Shown here one piece after another: positions 26,681 through 36,233 of a stretch of DNA of 64,000 nucleotides. Both the position numbers and the translations under genes were made by a program. The notes under the pieces were generated by a model, which had not been told where the DNA came from, ran no database searches, and saw only the letters and a list, made by a program, of their open reading frames with translations. Location of the stretch: contig NZ_JAFIEU010000013.1 of assembly GCF_020832325.1 (NCBI RefSeq), positions 124,001 to 188,000 on the forward strand, read 5' to 3'. Numbering within the stretch: position 1 is the stretch's first letter; every line of letters begins with the position of its first letter. The DNA is from Lunatimonas sp. GTDB lineage: Bacteria > Bacteroidota > Bacteroidia > Cytophagales > Cyclobacteriaceae.

Positions 26681-28198
26681 TTATTGGTGGACATCCCTGA
26701 GCAGGTCATTGATGGTTTTTACGGGGTTGAAGGTGATCAGTGGCACCTCCACAAAGAGGGAGTTCCAGTCTGCCATCGAACCGTTCCACAGCCCGGGCAG
26801 CTCCTGGGCTTTCAGTTCCCGGCCACTTTTTGATTTTTCGGTGATAAAACCCGTTTTTGGATCCCGAAAAGCGAGCAGGTTAAATTTGTTGCCTTTGTAA
26901 TCTTTCACACCGCAAACTAGGTCGGTAGGATTAAAGTGAGAGGACTGTTGGAACAATGCTTTTTGGGCTGGATTGGTCAGGTCTAATTGGGCAGTCTCCC
27001 CGATCTGCAGGGATAGGGATCCGTCTGATTCCTTCACCCAGAAAGGCCCGCCACCGGGTTCTCCGGTGTTTTCCACCATGCCACATACCCGAATAGGTCG
27101 ATTTAGCTTCGTTCGCAGGAAGGTTGCTTTTTCCGTCAAATTCAACGAGGCAAAGTTTGGGGGAAGCTTGGATCCAAGTTTTTCGGTGTAGACAGTAGCT
27201 GCCTGCTGAACAGAGCTTTCAGAAATCCCGGCGTCCAGGGCAACCAATGCCGCAAACACAGCCTCCTGGGCGTCTAGCAGGACCCCCCCTATGGCCTTTT
27301 TGTATGTATTGGTGGGTTCTTTAATGCGGTCGGGCACCACGTTGTCGATGTTTTTGATAAAGATCAGGTCTGCATCTATATCGTTCAGGTTTTCAAGTAG
27401 GGCACCGTGGCCGGCAGGGCGGAACAGAATCTCTCCATCCTCTTCCACAAAGGGTGCATTTTCCATGTCTACCGCGATGGTGTCGGTGGATTTTTTTTGT
27501 TGGGAAAAGCTGATTTCAAATGTGGTTCCGAATTTCGCTTCCATTTGGGGCCGGATTTTGGCTACGTGCGATTCAAATTTTTCCTGATGCTCTGGAGATA
27601 CCGTGAAATGTAGTCGTACCGTATTTCCTTCGCCCAGTGCATAGGATGCCCCTTCCACAAAATGTTCTTCTACCGGTGTGCGGCTACCCTCCGGATACCG
27701 GTGGAATTTCAACAAACCCTTAGGCAGTGATCCATAATCCAATCCTTCAGGATTCAGTAGGTGCGCAACGATCAAGGGGTAATTTTTTTGTTCAAGGGCT
27801 GCAGCGATGCTGTCACCCGTGGTTTGAAGACTGCTATCCAGGTCTTCGTAAAAAGCAAAATCGGCCAGTTTCTGAATAAATGTAGCAGTAAACGCGTCAT
27901 TGGATAGGTCGCTTCCTCCTTTTTCCAAGTACGAAAAAAGGTCCTTAAACATGCGGCTGGCAGCCCCACTTGCCGGTACAAATTTGACGATTTTTTTTTG
28001 AGGAGATTTTGATTCGTAGGTTTCCAGGCAAGTTTTCAGGGAAGCTTCGTCCAAAAGCTGTATGCCGTCACCGATGGAGGCGGCTGCTTGGATTTCCAAC
28101 GGCGGAAAGCCATTTTTGAAATTTTGGATTTGTTCTTCTACCAGCTGTAGGTTCATGCCTTGGCGGGTGATTTGATCTTTCTGTTCTGTGGTAAGCAT
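26681..28198 (-). CDS. DUF4301 family protein
   Basis: 505 residues from the ATG at 28198; earlier in-frame ATGs (28225, 28267) are possible, but family members usually begin near 'MxTxxQxxxIxxxG'. A Bacteroidota-restricted family of unknown function. The N-terminal motif IVKFVPASGAASRMFKDLF, about residue 70, is glycine/serine-rich and resembles the nucleotide-binding loop of nucleotidyltransferases, but I cannot claim activity. No signal peptide: cytoplasmic. It is followed after 13 bp by DUF1080, so the two are co-transcribed. Divergent from GH31 at 28413. Confidence 0.85.
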   Translation of the reverse strand: MLTTEQKDQITRQGMNLQLVEEQIQNFKNGFPPLEIQAAASIGDGIQLLDEASLKTCLETYESKSPQKKIVKFVPASGAASRMFKDLFSYLEKGGSDLSNDAFTATFIQKLADFAFYEDLDSSLQTTGDSIAAALEQKNYPLIVAHLLNPEGLDYGSLPKGLLKFHRYPEGSRTPVEEHFVEGASYALGEGNTVRLHFTVSPEHQEKFESHVAKIRPQMEAKFGTTFEISFSQQKKSTDTIAVDMENAPFVEEDGEILFRPAGHGALLENLNDIDADLIFIKNIDNVVPDRIKEPTNTYKKAIGGVLLDAQEAVFAALVALDAGISESSVQQAATVYTEKLGSKLPPNFASLNLTEKATFLRTKLNRPIRVCGMVENTGEPGGGPFWVKESDGSLSLQIGETAQLDLTNPAQKALFQQSSHFNPTDLVCGVKDYKGNKFNLLAFRDPKTGFITEKSKSGRELKAQELPGLWNGSMADWNSLFVEVPLITFNPVKTINDLLRDVHQ

Positions 28199-28412
28199 AT
28201 GGTAAAAATGGTTATTTCCCGACATATTTTTAGGTCTTCCAATATAGTAATTACCCCTGTTTTCCACCTAAGGATTCCGTGAAAATCCTCGAATAACTTC
28301 TAAGCGTTTTCCAATTATGCTGAAAGAAATCGCAATTCTTGCTCTTTTTCCCGAAGGGTAGGGGGTATTTTTTGCCTAATCCTGCGTAGTATTCTGGAGA
28401 ATCATCAGAGTT

Positions 28413-30179
28413 ATGTGGGTGAAGTTTTTGAAAGTGGTGGCTTGGATCGTCGGGGTTTTATTCCTGCTGGCCTACGGCCTGTTTCTGTACCCTTTTTGGG
28501 GAATTCCCTTTAATGCGCAGCGGCATGGAAATCCGCCGCTAACCCCCGCTTGGGCCTTGGAATGTTGGCTCTGGGAGGATGATGTCAATACGGCGGCCTA
28601 TGTGGATGAATTATTGGAGGGTTACCGGGAACACGATATTCCTGTCCGAACGGTCATTCTGGATAGCCCATGGAGTTTTCGGTACAATGATTTTGAAGTC
28701 GACACGCTGTTGTACCCAGATCCGGACCGGTGGTTTGGGAAGCTGAAAGATGACGGCTACCGGATTGTTCTTTGGATGACCACCATGGTAAATAGCTACA
28801 ATAAGGGGCTGCGTGAACCCGACTCGGAGCAATGGTATCTGGAGATCAGAGATCGGGGTTACTTGGCAGGAGGCAAGGAAAACAAGTGGTGGAAGGGCAG
28901 GGGTGGCTTCATTGACTACACCAACCCGGATGCCATGACATGGTGGCGGGGTCTACAGCAACGGGTTTTCGATCTGGGGATTGATGGGTGGAAGCTGGAT
29001 GGTACGGCGACCCTGTTTTCGACGGATTTTTTTGGTATTCCGATCTTCTACAAACGCACGGAGGCTGGGCTGATGAGTGCCCGTACCTATATGGATCATT
29101 ATTACCGGGACGAATACGCACACGGACTTAGCCAAAACCCCGAGTTTGTCACCCTGGCCAGGGCCGTTGATCGCTGGTACCATCCCGAGGGTTTTGCGCC
29201 CATTGACGCTTCGCCTGTCAACTGGGTAGGCGATCAAGTGCATCAGTGGAAATCCAAGGAGATGTTAGAGGATCCCGATCAGGGCAAGGTCGATATCGCC
29301 TTGAAGGGAATACAGGGGTTTGAGTCTGCCATCGAAAGTATTCTGAAAAGTGCCGATCTGGGCTACAACGTGATCGGCAGTGATATTGCCGGTTTTTCGG
29401 GCAGCGTGATCCCGCCCAGATTGTACATGCGGTGGACGCAGTTTTCTACCTTTTGCGGGTTGTTTATGAACGGCGGGCATGGGGAGCGTGCGCTGTGGAA
29501 GCGTACGCAGGAAGAACTGGAGGTGATCCGCAAGTTTTCCTGGCTGCATACTGAATTGGTTCCTTATATGTACCATTATGTGGTGACCGGTCATCAGGGA
29601 GGCACCCGCTTGCAGCGTCGCATGCCCGGAAAATACCACTACCTATTTGGAGACGATCTGTTGGTAGCCCCAATCTACGAGGACCGGACGGATCTTGAAG
29701 TGACACTGCCAGAAGGTACCTGGTATTATTGGTTGGACGATCGGGAGGTATTTCAAGGTCCACAGCGGATTTCCAAAGACTTTCCCATGGATGAGTACCC
29801 GGTTTTTGTAAAGGCGGGAGCGATCATTCCTATGCAAATCAGCCGAAGCTATACTGGTTTTGGGGATGAGCGGGACGAGGGTCTGCTAACGCTGTTGCTG
29901 TATCCGGGGAATGAGAAATCCAACTTTACCGTGTTTCGCGAAAACGATGCCGCTACCGATGTACGTATGGAGCGGTCGGGCAATCGTCTCACGGTTTTAT
30001 TGGAGGGAAAGACGGTTCCCCATGTACTGCGCATCAAGTCATCGGTGGCGCCTCGGGAAGTGATGGCAGATGGGGTAGCCCTGTTAGAACAAGAGGGGTA
30101 CTTCTTTCATGCGGCTAAGGGGCAACTGGAAATCCGGTCCGAATCAGGGACGATTCGGAAGGTGGAGGTAGTTTTTTAA
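28413..30179 (+). CDS. GH31 glycoside hydrolase, membrane-anchored, short N-terminus
   Basis: 588 residues. An N-terminal membrane segment (VVAWIVGVLFLLAYGLFLYP, residues 8-27) is followed almost at once by the (beta/alpha)8 barrel. Catalytic residues fit GH31: nucleophile D196 in GWKLDGT, acid/base D274 in NWVGDQ, and the substrate-site IGSDIAGF (321-328). The distal and proximal C-terminal beta domains are present (RRMPGKYHYLFGDDLLVAPI, YPVFVKAGAIIPM). Most GH31 enzymes carry a 150-250-residue beta-sandwich before the barrel; here it is missing. Predicted retaining alpha-glycosidase facing the periplasm; alpha-glucosidase, xylosidase or galactosidase cannot be separated by eye. Confidence 0.88.
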   Translation: MWVKFLKVVAWIVGVLFLLAYGLFLYPFWGIPFNAQRHGNPPLTPAWALECWLWEDDVNTAAYVDELLEGYREHDIPVRTVILDSPWSFRYNDFEVDTLLYPDPDRWFGKLKDDGYRIVLWMTTMVNSYNKGLREPDSEQWYLEIRDRGYLAGGKENKWWKGRGGFIDYTNPDAMTWWRGLQQRVFDLGIDGWKLDGTATLFSTDFFGIPIFYKRTEAGLMSARTYMDHYYRDEYAHGLSQNPEFVTLARAVDRWYHPEGFAPIDASPVNWVGDQVHQWKSKEMLEDPDQGKVDIALKGIQGFESAIESILKSADLGYNVIGSDIAGFSGSVIPPRLYMRWTQFSTFCGLFMNGGHGERALWKRTQEELEVIRKFSWLHTELVPYMYHYVVTGHQGGTRLQRRMPGKYHYLFGDDLLVAPIYEDRTDLEVTLPEGTWYYWLDDREVFQGPQRISKDFPMDEYPVFVKAGAIIPMQISRSYTGFGDERDEGLLTLLLYPGNEKSNFTVFRENDAATDVRMERSGNRLTVLLEGKTVPHVLRIKSSVAPREVMADGVALLEQEGYFFHAAKGQLEIRSESGTIRKVEVVF

Positions 30180-30806
30180 TTGGTGAAGCGAATAGGTAAG
30201 CCTGCTGCTGAGTTTCAACTACAGGTAAGTAGTGGTCATTGGTGCCAAAATTCATAGATCTCGGGCAAAGGCATATAACATAACGTTAATCCCGGATGCA
30301 TTGGACACCTAAACTAATAGTCCATCAGCAGCTACTATTTCCAAAAGATTTCAGTTTGTCGATATGCAAAGCAGTAACGTATTAAAGGAAGTGCCCCTGC
30401 GGTTTGAAGAGGAGTAGGCAACGTCTTTTGACCTTTGGGGTTTTTCAAACCCATAAGTCCTGAGAGAGACCTTTCAATAAGAATTTTTCGATTGATTCTT
30501 GCCAAATTTTTTTGTCAGTTGGAATATTTATGTTGATTGAACAGTCGCAATTGGAGTAAACACTCTTAGCTGTGTGTACACCCTACGGTTATGGGACAGG
30601 TTGTTTCCTTCATTCTCGGACGGAATTGAACTTGTCATTCGCTTTGATCGGAAATGTCTGCTAGTGTTTGATTTTTCAAGATTCTTGGTTCTTCGCCTAC
30701 TGATTCCAATTCATTTTATGGACCGAAAGTCAGATAATTCCATATGAACCTCAACGGGATTTACCATTTTTCATTATCTTGAAATCCAAACTTCATCCCA
30801 AATAAC
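30180..30806. other. 627-bp intergenic region without a gene
   Basis: No ORF of useful length on either strand. Only minor structures are seen: GGGTTT-TTC-AAACCC around 30438-30452, and AATAGT...ACTATT around 30317-30340. It could hold a long leader for the sulfatase at 30807, an unrecognised small RNA, or a decayed gene. I see no specific evidence for any of these. Confidence 0.4.
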
Positions 30807-32576
30807 ATGCAGCATCTCATTAAAGTCCTTTTTTCCTGTTCAATCTGCCTTCTCTTTGTATGTTTTGGGACGCTCGCCCAAGTCTCCAAGTCGCCTAACG
30901 TCATCCTAATCATCACCGATGATCAAGGATATGGCGATCTGGGTTTTACGGGAAATCCCCATGTGCAGACTCCCGTACTGGATGCCTTGGCCAGAGAAAG
31001 CGTGCGGCTCAACCAATTTTATGTGTCGCCCGTATGCGCGCCTACCCGATCAAGCCTGATGACGGGACGCTACTCGCTGCGCACGGGAGTGAGAGATACC
31101 TATAATGGAGGGGCCACCATGGCCACGGAAGAGGTGACGATTGCCGAAATGCTAAGGGAGGCCGGGTACCGTACAGGGATATTTGGCAAGTGGCATTTGG
31201 GAGACAATTACCCGTTCCGGCCCAGCGACCAGGGATTTGACGAATCGGTCATCCATTTGGCTGGCGGCATGGGACAGCCGGGAGATTTTACCACCTTTTT
31301 CCAAGGGGACCGCAGTTATTTTGATCCAGTACTGTGGAACAACAACGAACGCAAACCCTATGAAGGCTATTGCTCGGATATTTTTACCGACGAGGCCATT
31401 CAATTTATTGAAAACCAGAACGAGCAGCCCTTTTTCTGCTACCTGTCATTTAACGCACCCCACACCCCCTTGCAGGTTCCGGATGCATACTATGAGCGGT
31501 ACAAAGACTTGGACCCTTCCAAGGGATGGGAAATGGATGGCGCACCCGTTCTAACCATGTCGGAAAAAGACAAGGAGGATGCCCGAAAGGTCTATGCCAT
31601 GGTTTCCAATATCGACGATAATGTGGGAAGGCTGCTGCAGTCATTGGATGACCTAGGTATATCGGACAATACCGTGGTGATCTTTATGACGGACAACGGG
31701 CCTCAGCAGCGACGCTACAATGGCGGCATGCGTGACCTCAAAGGCACCGTGTTTCGAGGAGGGGTGCGGGTGCCCTTTTTTATGAAAATGCCGGATGCCC
31801 CGATCAGGGACATGGAAATCAATCAGACACTCGCCCATATCGATGTGCTGCCGACTCTGGCGGAACTGTGCGGAGCGAGGGTACCTACCGATCGGGTAAT
31901 CGATGGTCGGAGCTTTTTACCTCTGATTTCGGGTGCGTCTGGAGATTTTTTTGATACCCGACCGCTTTTTTTCTACTGGACCAGAAAGTATCCGGAACCC
32001 TATAGCAACATAGCCCTGCAAAAAGGGAGGTATAAATTGGTCGGAAATACCGGATTTGATGCCTCTTCGCGGGAGTTCGACTTATTTGACGTTACAAATG
32101 ACCCGTTTGAGCAAGTGAACATCGGCGGAAATAACTTGGAATTGGCAGAGGAGTTGAAGAAGGAACTGGATGGTCTGCTGGAGGAACTGACCGGTTCTCC
32201 CCATTTTTTGATGGACCATCATGCACAGATAGGCACATCTTTTGAAAATCCGGTGTTTTTGAACCGAAACGATGCGGGAGGACAGCGGGGCATTTGGACG
32301 CAGGATGAGGTATTTGGGCTTTGGAAGGTGGCCATTGAGCCTGGTATATATACCGTTCGATTTAGGTTTTTACGCCCATTGGAACACGCCGGAAGGATGA
32401 CCATGGAGTTGGGCGGCACGGTACTTCAAAAACAGCATGATGCGGCAGGCAAGGATGAAATTGTCTGGGAGAATGTTCGACTAGCTGCTTCAAAAGGCGA
32501 TCTGATTCCTCATTTTGCAGAAGGAGGTAGAAGTATTTTCCCGCTTTGGGTTGAAATTGAAAGGCGGGAAAACTAA
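30807..32576 (+). CDS. Arylsulfatase-type sulfatase, secreted, with C-terminal beta domain
   Basis: 589 residues, Sec signal MQHLIKVLFSCSICLLFVCFGTLAQ. Textbook sulfatase: PNVILIITDDQGYGDLG (metal Asp pair, about 30-46), SPVCAPTRSSLMTGRYSLRTG with formylglycine Cys77 in C-A-P-T-R, FGKWHLGD, VVIFMTDNGPQ, LKGTVFRGGVRVPFF. After the usual ELFDVTNDPFEQ stretch there is an added 100-residue beta-sandwich (GIWTQDEVFGLWKVAIEPGIYTVRFRF) seen in some planctomycete and Bacteroidota sulfatases. It hydrolyses sulfate esters of polysaccharides outside the cell. It lies downstream of GH31 but after a 627-bp gap, so it is likely a separate transcript. No maturase (FGE or anSME) is in the window. Confidence 0.93.
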   Translation: MQHLIKVLFSCSICLLFVCFGTLAQVSKSPNVILIITDDQGYGDLGFTGNPHVQTPVLDALARESVRLNQFYVSPVCAPTRSSLMTGRYSLRTGVRDTYNGGATMATEEVTIAEMLREAGYRTGIFGKWHLGDNYPFRPSDQGFDESVIHLAGGMGQPGDFTTFFQGDRSYFDPVLWNNNERKPYEGYCSDIFTDEAIQFIENQNEQPFFCYLSFNAPHTPLQVPDAYYERYKDLDPSKGWEMDGAPVLTMSEKDKEDARKVYAMVSNIDDNVGRLLQSLDDLGISDNTVVIFMTDNGPQQRRYNGGMRDLKGTVFRGGVRVPFFMKMPDAPIRDMEINQTLAHIDVLPTLAELCGARVPTDRVIDGRSFLPLISGASGDFFDTRPLFFYWTRKYPEPYSNIALQKGRYKLVGNTGFDASSREFDLFDVTNDPFEQVNIGGNNLELAEELKKELDGLLEELTGSPHFLMDHHAQIGTSFENPVFLNRNDAGGQRGIWTQDEVFGLWKVAIEPGIYTVRFRFLRPLEHAGRMTMELGGTVLQKQHDAAGKDEIVWENVRLAASKGDLIPHFAEGGRSIFPLWVEIERREN

Positions 32577-32600
32577 GCTTTTTCCAGCGGGTTTTAGTGC

Positions 32601-33113
32601 TTATTTGGATTGGGTGTAGGATTGTAGCTTTTCAGTGGCAGCTGCGAAGGAAGGGTAGTGACGGTCAATGGGGATCTGGACTTTGATGGATCCTATTAGC
32701 GTACCCAACAGTCCCCCGCCAACGATGCCTACAATCGTCCAGCCTGTAGAAACCGCAGATTTCGGTGCCATAATATGTACTAGTAGATTCTCTGGGTCGT
32801 ATGTGGCCCTTGTGATGATATACCCGCTGGCACCACCAACAGCCATGCCGATCCATAATCCTTTCGCCACATTATTTTTTTTCCGGATTTTAATGGTATT
32901 GATTTCTTTATAAGGGATGACTAACGGTTCAGCATTCGGTAATCGGTGATTTAAAACGGTAATTGAGGAATCATTGACTGCTAGGAGGGTTCCATTTAAG
33001 ATTCCCATAGGACCCTCTAACTTGAGGATGTTTTTTGGTTTATAGATATCATGGGATTGCGCAATGGCTGGCCCGATCAATAAACAAAAATAGAAGAATA
33101 GTAAATATTTCAT
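32601..33113 (-). CDS. Small exported protein with glycine-rich membrane hairpin, unknown function
   Basis: 170 residues from the ATG at 33113 (Sec signal MKYLLFFYFCLLIGPAIAQS). The first part is a beta-rich unit, GILNGTLLAVNDSSITVLNH...IPYKEINTIKIRKKNN, like the small 'YxxI..I.' barrel of Bacteroidota surface-associated proteins. It is followed by two glycine-rich membrane helices, GLWIGMAVGGASGYIITRA and TGWTIVGIVGGGLLGTLIGS. The DNA is noticeably more AT-rich than its neighbours. Convergent with the sulfatase. Confidence 0.75.
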   Translation of the reverse strand: MKYLLFFYFCLLIGPAIAQSHDIYKPKNILKLEGPMGILNGTLLAVNDSSITVLNHRLPNAEPLVIPYKEINTIKIRKKNNVAKGLWIGMAVGGASGYIITRATYDPENLLVHIMAPKSAVSTGWTIVGIVGGGLLGTLIGSIKVQIPIDRHYPSFAAATEKLQSYTQSK

Positions 33114-33286
33114 AAATCGAAATTTACACAGAAAAATAAATTGTATTTTCGATAAAAACAATCCTTTAGTCTAAAAATAGTTTATAGTGAAGTATGTTAT
33201 TTCTTTTGTTTTAGGTATCTTGTATATTTTACAAATCCCGAATACAGCTTATTTATCCAGGTATATTAGTTGATTGAAGAGGTGCC

Positions 33287-33308
33287 AAAAAAAAGGCAGG
33301 CCACCTTT
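33287..33308 (-). terminator. Probable terminator of the CPBP protease gene
   Basis: AAAGG (33292-33296) pairs with CCTTT (33304-33308) around a 7-nt loop. The eight A's at 33287-33294 give a strong U tract on the minus strand, about 45 bp beyond the gene's stop. The stem is short. Confidence 0.5.
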
Positions 33309-33354
33309 CCAGGTTAACGAATGGAAAAACCATCAGAATATCCTAATTCAATGG

Positions 33355-34206
33355 TTAATTCAATGGGTTTGCCTTTCTTGATTCCTGCCGCATTCGCATC
33401 GTGCGTAGCCAAAGTCCAATCAACAGATACAATAACGTAGGCAGTATCCCGCAGATAGGAGACAGTATGATTTCTGTGCCGGGTTGTAACACCACAAATC
33501 CATCAATCACCAAATGATTAATCACCGCATCCTCCACTGCGTGCAGTAAGACCACCGACCATACCGAACCGGTAAGCCGAAAAATTTCGGTAAACATCAC
33601 CGTCCAAACCAGCATATTGACCACGGCGATGGCGGCAAACAATCCTTCACTTACGGGAAGAACTGTATACATGGCTTCCTCCGGCAGGAACTCCAAGTAG
33701 TAGGGCAAATGCCACAGACCCCATAGCAAGCCTGCAATCAGGTAAATACCCAAGTCTCCCATGTTCAAACCAATCAATTTGACCGTCAGGTATCCCCTCC
33801 AAACCGACTCCTCAAACACGTTTTTCAGTAAATTGATGCCCAGAAGAATCACGAAGGTACTGAAGTATGCCCCCGCGTCAAATGGCGTGAAGTCAACCCA
33901 TCCGGATAGGGCACCCACTCCCATGGTGAAAAGTGTCACGACCGGAAAAATTAAGAAAGCAATCACATACCACTTCCACTGACTGCTTAGACGCGGATGG
34001 AGGCCTGCATCTTTCCAGCCATCGCCAAAAAATGTCCGAAGGAAAATTACAAGCAGTAGGGGAGTAATCAGCCAAACGGCCATTCCAAGGGTTTCCTCCT
34101 TCTGCTGATCAGGCAATTGGCTATCGAGCCCTACACCTAGCCAGCCTATGCCAAGGGCAACCAAAGAAAAAATCCAGAGATGACGAATTGTTCTAGTGCG
34201 GTTCAT
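33355..34206 (-). CDS. CPBP-family intramembrane metalloprotease (CAAX/Abi type)
   Basis: 283 residues with about eight membrane segments. The catalytic motifs are FEESVWRGYL (EExxxR, near residue 142), LWGLWHLPYYLEF (second His motif, near 173), and an additional HAVEDAVINH near 233. The Abi/CPBP family cleaves membrane or prenylated substrates, or processes peptides and bacteriocin-immunity partners. Preceded on its 5' side by the divergent sorbosone-dehydrogenase-like gene; no obvious functional partner. C-terminal tail is positively charged (cytoplasmic). Confidence 0.87.
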   Translation of the reverse strand: MNRTRTIRHLWIFSLVALGIGWLGVGLDSQLPDQQKEETLGMAVWLITPLLLVIFLRTFFGDGWKDAGLHPRLSSQWKWYVIAFLIFPVVTLFTMGVGALSGWVDFTPFDAGAYFSTFVILLGINLLKNVFEESVWRGYLTVKLIGLNMGDLGIYLIAGLLWGLWHLPYYLEFLPEEAMYTVLPVSEGLFAAIAVVNMLVWTVMFTEIFRLTGSVWSVVLLHAVEDAVINHLVIDGFVVLQPGTEIILSPICGILPTLLYLLIGLWLRTMRMRQESRKANPLN

Positions 34207-34430
34207 GGGCTATTTTCGGGTTATTTGCTGGGGCCAAAAATAATGGAATCTTACAAAATAATTGAGCGAGTTTCGGTGGTTTTTATTGGTAAAATGCAGG
34301 TGTATAGCATGATTTTGTAGGTGAATGATTGGAAGGCACTATCAAAAGTTGCGTGATTTGCGCCAAAAACCATTTGATGTTTGGTGAATTACGGTTAAAT
34401 TTCGACTTAGCAAACCAAACTTTCATTCTG

Positions 34431-35750
34431 ATGCATACAAAGTACAGCAAGATGTTCCGGTATTTGATACTAACTAGCCTAGCGGCGGTAGTCCTTGCCT
34501 GTGGAAATTCCGGTGAAACCGAAAAAGCAGATCCCTATTTTTCAGCAGATGATGACAACGGCGGTTTAAACCTTGCCCCAGGCATGAAGGCCTACGTGGT
34601 GGCCGAAAATTTGGGAAGGGGTAGGCACGTTGCCGTCAATGCCAATGGGGACATCTACATGAACTTGAGAGAGCCTCATGAAAAGGGAGGTATTGTGGCA
34701 CTTCGTGACGAAAACGGTGATGGAAGGGCAGATCAAATCGCCTATTTCGGCGACTTTGGAGGTACTGGCATGGCATTCCATAATGGATACCTGTATGCCT
34801 CCAACGACAGTACGGTGTTCCGTTTTTCGTTTTCTTCCGGAAATTTAGTCCCGGACAATGCCACTGCTCCGGACACCATTGTATATGGTCTACCGCAGCA
34901 GACGGCCCATGCGGCCAAATCGATGGCCTTTGACGATCAGGGATACTTGTATGTAAACGTGGGCGCCCCGTCAAACGCCTGTCAGCAGGAAGACCGCGTA
35001 AAAGGCTCTCCTCCTATGGGAGATCCTTGTCCCTTGCTGGAACGTACCGGGGGTGTTTGGCGTTTTGAGGCCGATAAAATTGGTCAGAATCAATTGGAAC
35101 ATGGTTATCGGTATTCCACAGGAATCCGAAATGCAGTTGCATTGGGGTACAATTCCTCTGATAAGCACGTGTACGTAGTGCAGCATGGGAGAGATTTGCT
35201 CAATAGCCTGTTCCCGGAATCCTTCGACGAAGGCGACAACGCCGAGATTCCGGCTGAAGAAATGTTCAGATTGAGAGATGGAGCTGATTTCGGATGGCCC
35301 TATTGCTATTTCGATCCCCAACAGGGCAAAAGAGTGATGTCTCCCGAATTTGGCGGAGACGGCACGACTGTTGGGAGATGCGAAGGAACCGAGCAGCCGG
35401 TGATGACCTTTCCAGCCCACTGGGCACCCAACGATATCAAATTTTATCAAGGGGATCATTTTCCCTCCAAATACAAGGGCAGTGCGCTCGTGGCGTTTCA
35501 CGGGTCGTGGAACAGGGCCCCGCTTGAACAAAAGGGTTATTTCGTAGCTTTTGTACCGTTTAATAACGGAGCGCCAAGCGGAACCTACGAGGCGATGGCG
35601 GAAGGTTTCGCAGGAGTGTCTACCATTGATAGTCCTTCAGATGCGTTGCATAGGCCAACGGGCATTGCCGAAGCTCCCGATGGCACTATTCTGGTTTCAG
35701 ATTCTGTCACTGGCAAAGTCTGGAGAATTTTCTACGATGGGGCCTCTTAA
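34431..35750 (+). CDS. Sorbosone-dehydrogenase-like (PQQ-type) propeller lipoprotein
   Basis: 439 residues from the ATG at 34431, giving lipobox Cys24 (YLILTSLAAVVLAC); an alternative ATG at 34452 is also compatible, while the upstream ATG at 34329 is not. The propeller is marked by GMKAYVVAENLGRGRHVAVNANGDIYMNL, DENGDGRADQIAYFGD (calcium loop), GVWRFEADKIGQ, YRYSTGIRNAVALGYN, GADFGWPYCYFDP, PAHWAPNDIKFYQGDHFPSKYKGSALVAFHGSWNR and GIAEAPDGTILVSDS. Predicted to oxidise an aldose or sorbosone-like sugar in the periplasm. No cytochrome domain is fused, unlike the three long relatives in this window. Followed by a strong terminator. Confidence 0.88.
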   Translation: MHTKYSKMFRYLILTSLAAVVLACGNSGETEKADPYFSADDDNGGLNLAPGMKAYVVAENLGRGRHVAVNANGDIYMNLREPHEKGGIVALRDENGDGRADQIAYFGDFGGTGMAFHNGYLYASNDSTVFRFSFSSGNLVPDNATAPDTIVYGLPQQTAHAAKSMAFDDQGYLYVNVGAPSNACQQEDRVKGSPPMGDPCPLLERTGGVWRFEADKIGQNQLEHGYRYSTGIRNAVALGYNSSDKHVYVVQHGRDLLNSLFPESFDEGDNAEIPAEEMFRLRDGADFGWPYCYFDPQQGKRVMSPEFGGDGTTVGRCEGTEQPVMTFPAHWAPNDIKFYQGDHFPSKYKGSALVAFHGSWNRAPLEQKGYFVAFVPFNNGAPSGTYEAMAEGFAGVSTIDSPSDALHRPTGIAEAPDGTILVSDSVTGKVWRIFYDGAS

Positions 35751-35774
35751 GGAGGTACCTAATGCGCCAAGCAC

Positions 35775-35808
35775 AAAAAAAAGCCCGATCAAGAGACCGG
35801 GCTTTTTT
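35775..35808. terminator. Bidirectional rho-independent terminator
   Basis: Stem GCCCGATC/GACCGGGC (one internal mismatch) with AAGA loop between 35783 and 35802, flanked by eight A's (35775-35782) and TTTTTT (35803-35808). It ends the gene at 34431 and, from the other side, the tRNA transcript. Confidence 0.85.
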
Positions 35809-35889
35809 ATTCACTTTAACCACTAACAACCACAAACAAAATTTATCAATCCATTGATACAAGATCAAAGACGATAAACATCATTTGTT

Positions 35890-35961
35890 GTAGTCCGTAC
35901 GGGAATCGAACCCGTGTTTTATCCGTGAAAGGGATACGTCCTAACCCCTAGACGAACGGAC
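35890..35961 (-). tRNA. tRNA-Glu (anticodon TTC)
   Basis: Reading the minus strand, the acceptor stem GGTCCGT pairs with ACGGACT (one G-U at the first pair), the D arm GTCTAGGGGTTAGGAC, the anticodon stem CGTATCCC/...ACGG closing loop CTTTCAC with anticodon TTC, and the T arm CGGGTTCGATTCCCG are all present. The CCA end is not encoded. No integrase or att-like duplication is found nearby. Confidence 0.95.
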
Positions 35962-36233
35962 CAAATGAAGGAAAAAGCATACCTCCCCGAAATGTCATGC
36001 AAATATAGAGGGTTTCGGCCATAAAGCAAAATAGAGCAAAAAAATATTTGGAACTGGCGTCCAATACCTTGAAAGTTAGCTAAAAATTTTGAAATAGTTG
36101 GAAATTTGGGCCATGGTAGGCTGTTTTTTAGCGGACGCATCTTTTTTGCAAAAACACTTCAAACGGTAAACTAAAGTTACCCTATATGTGTTTCCCTACT
36201 AAACCTATAGAATTAACATAAACAAATGTGAGT

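Noticed and set aside
35890-35961. tRNA-Glu as a possible integration site
   Set aside because: No duplicated 3' end, integrase or foreign gene cluster next to it.
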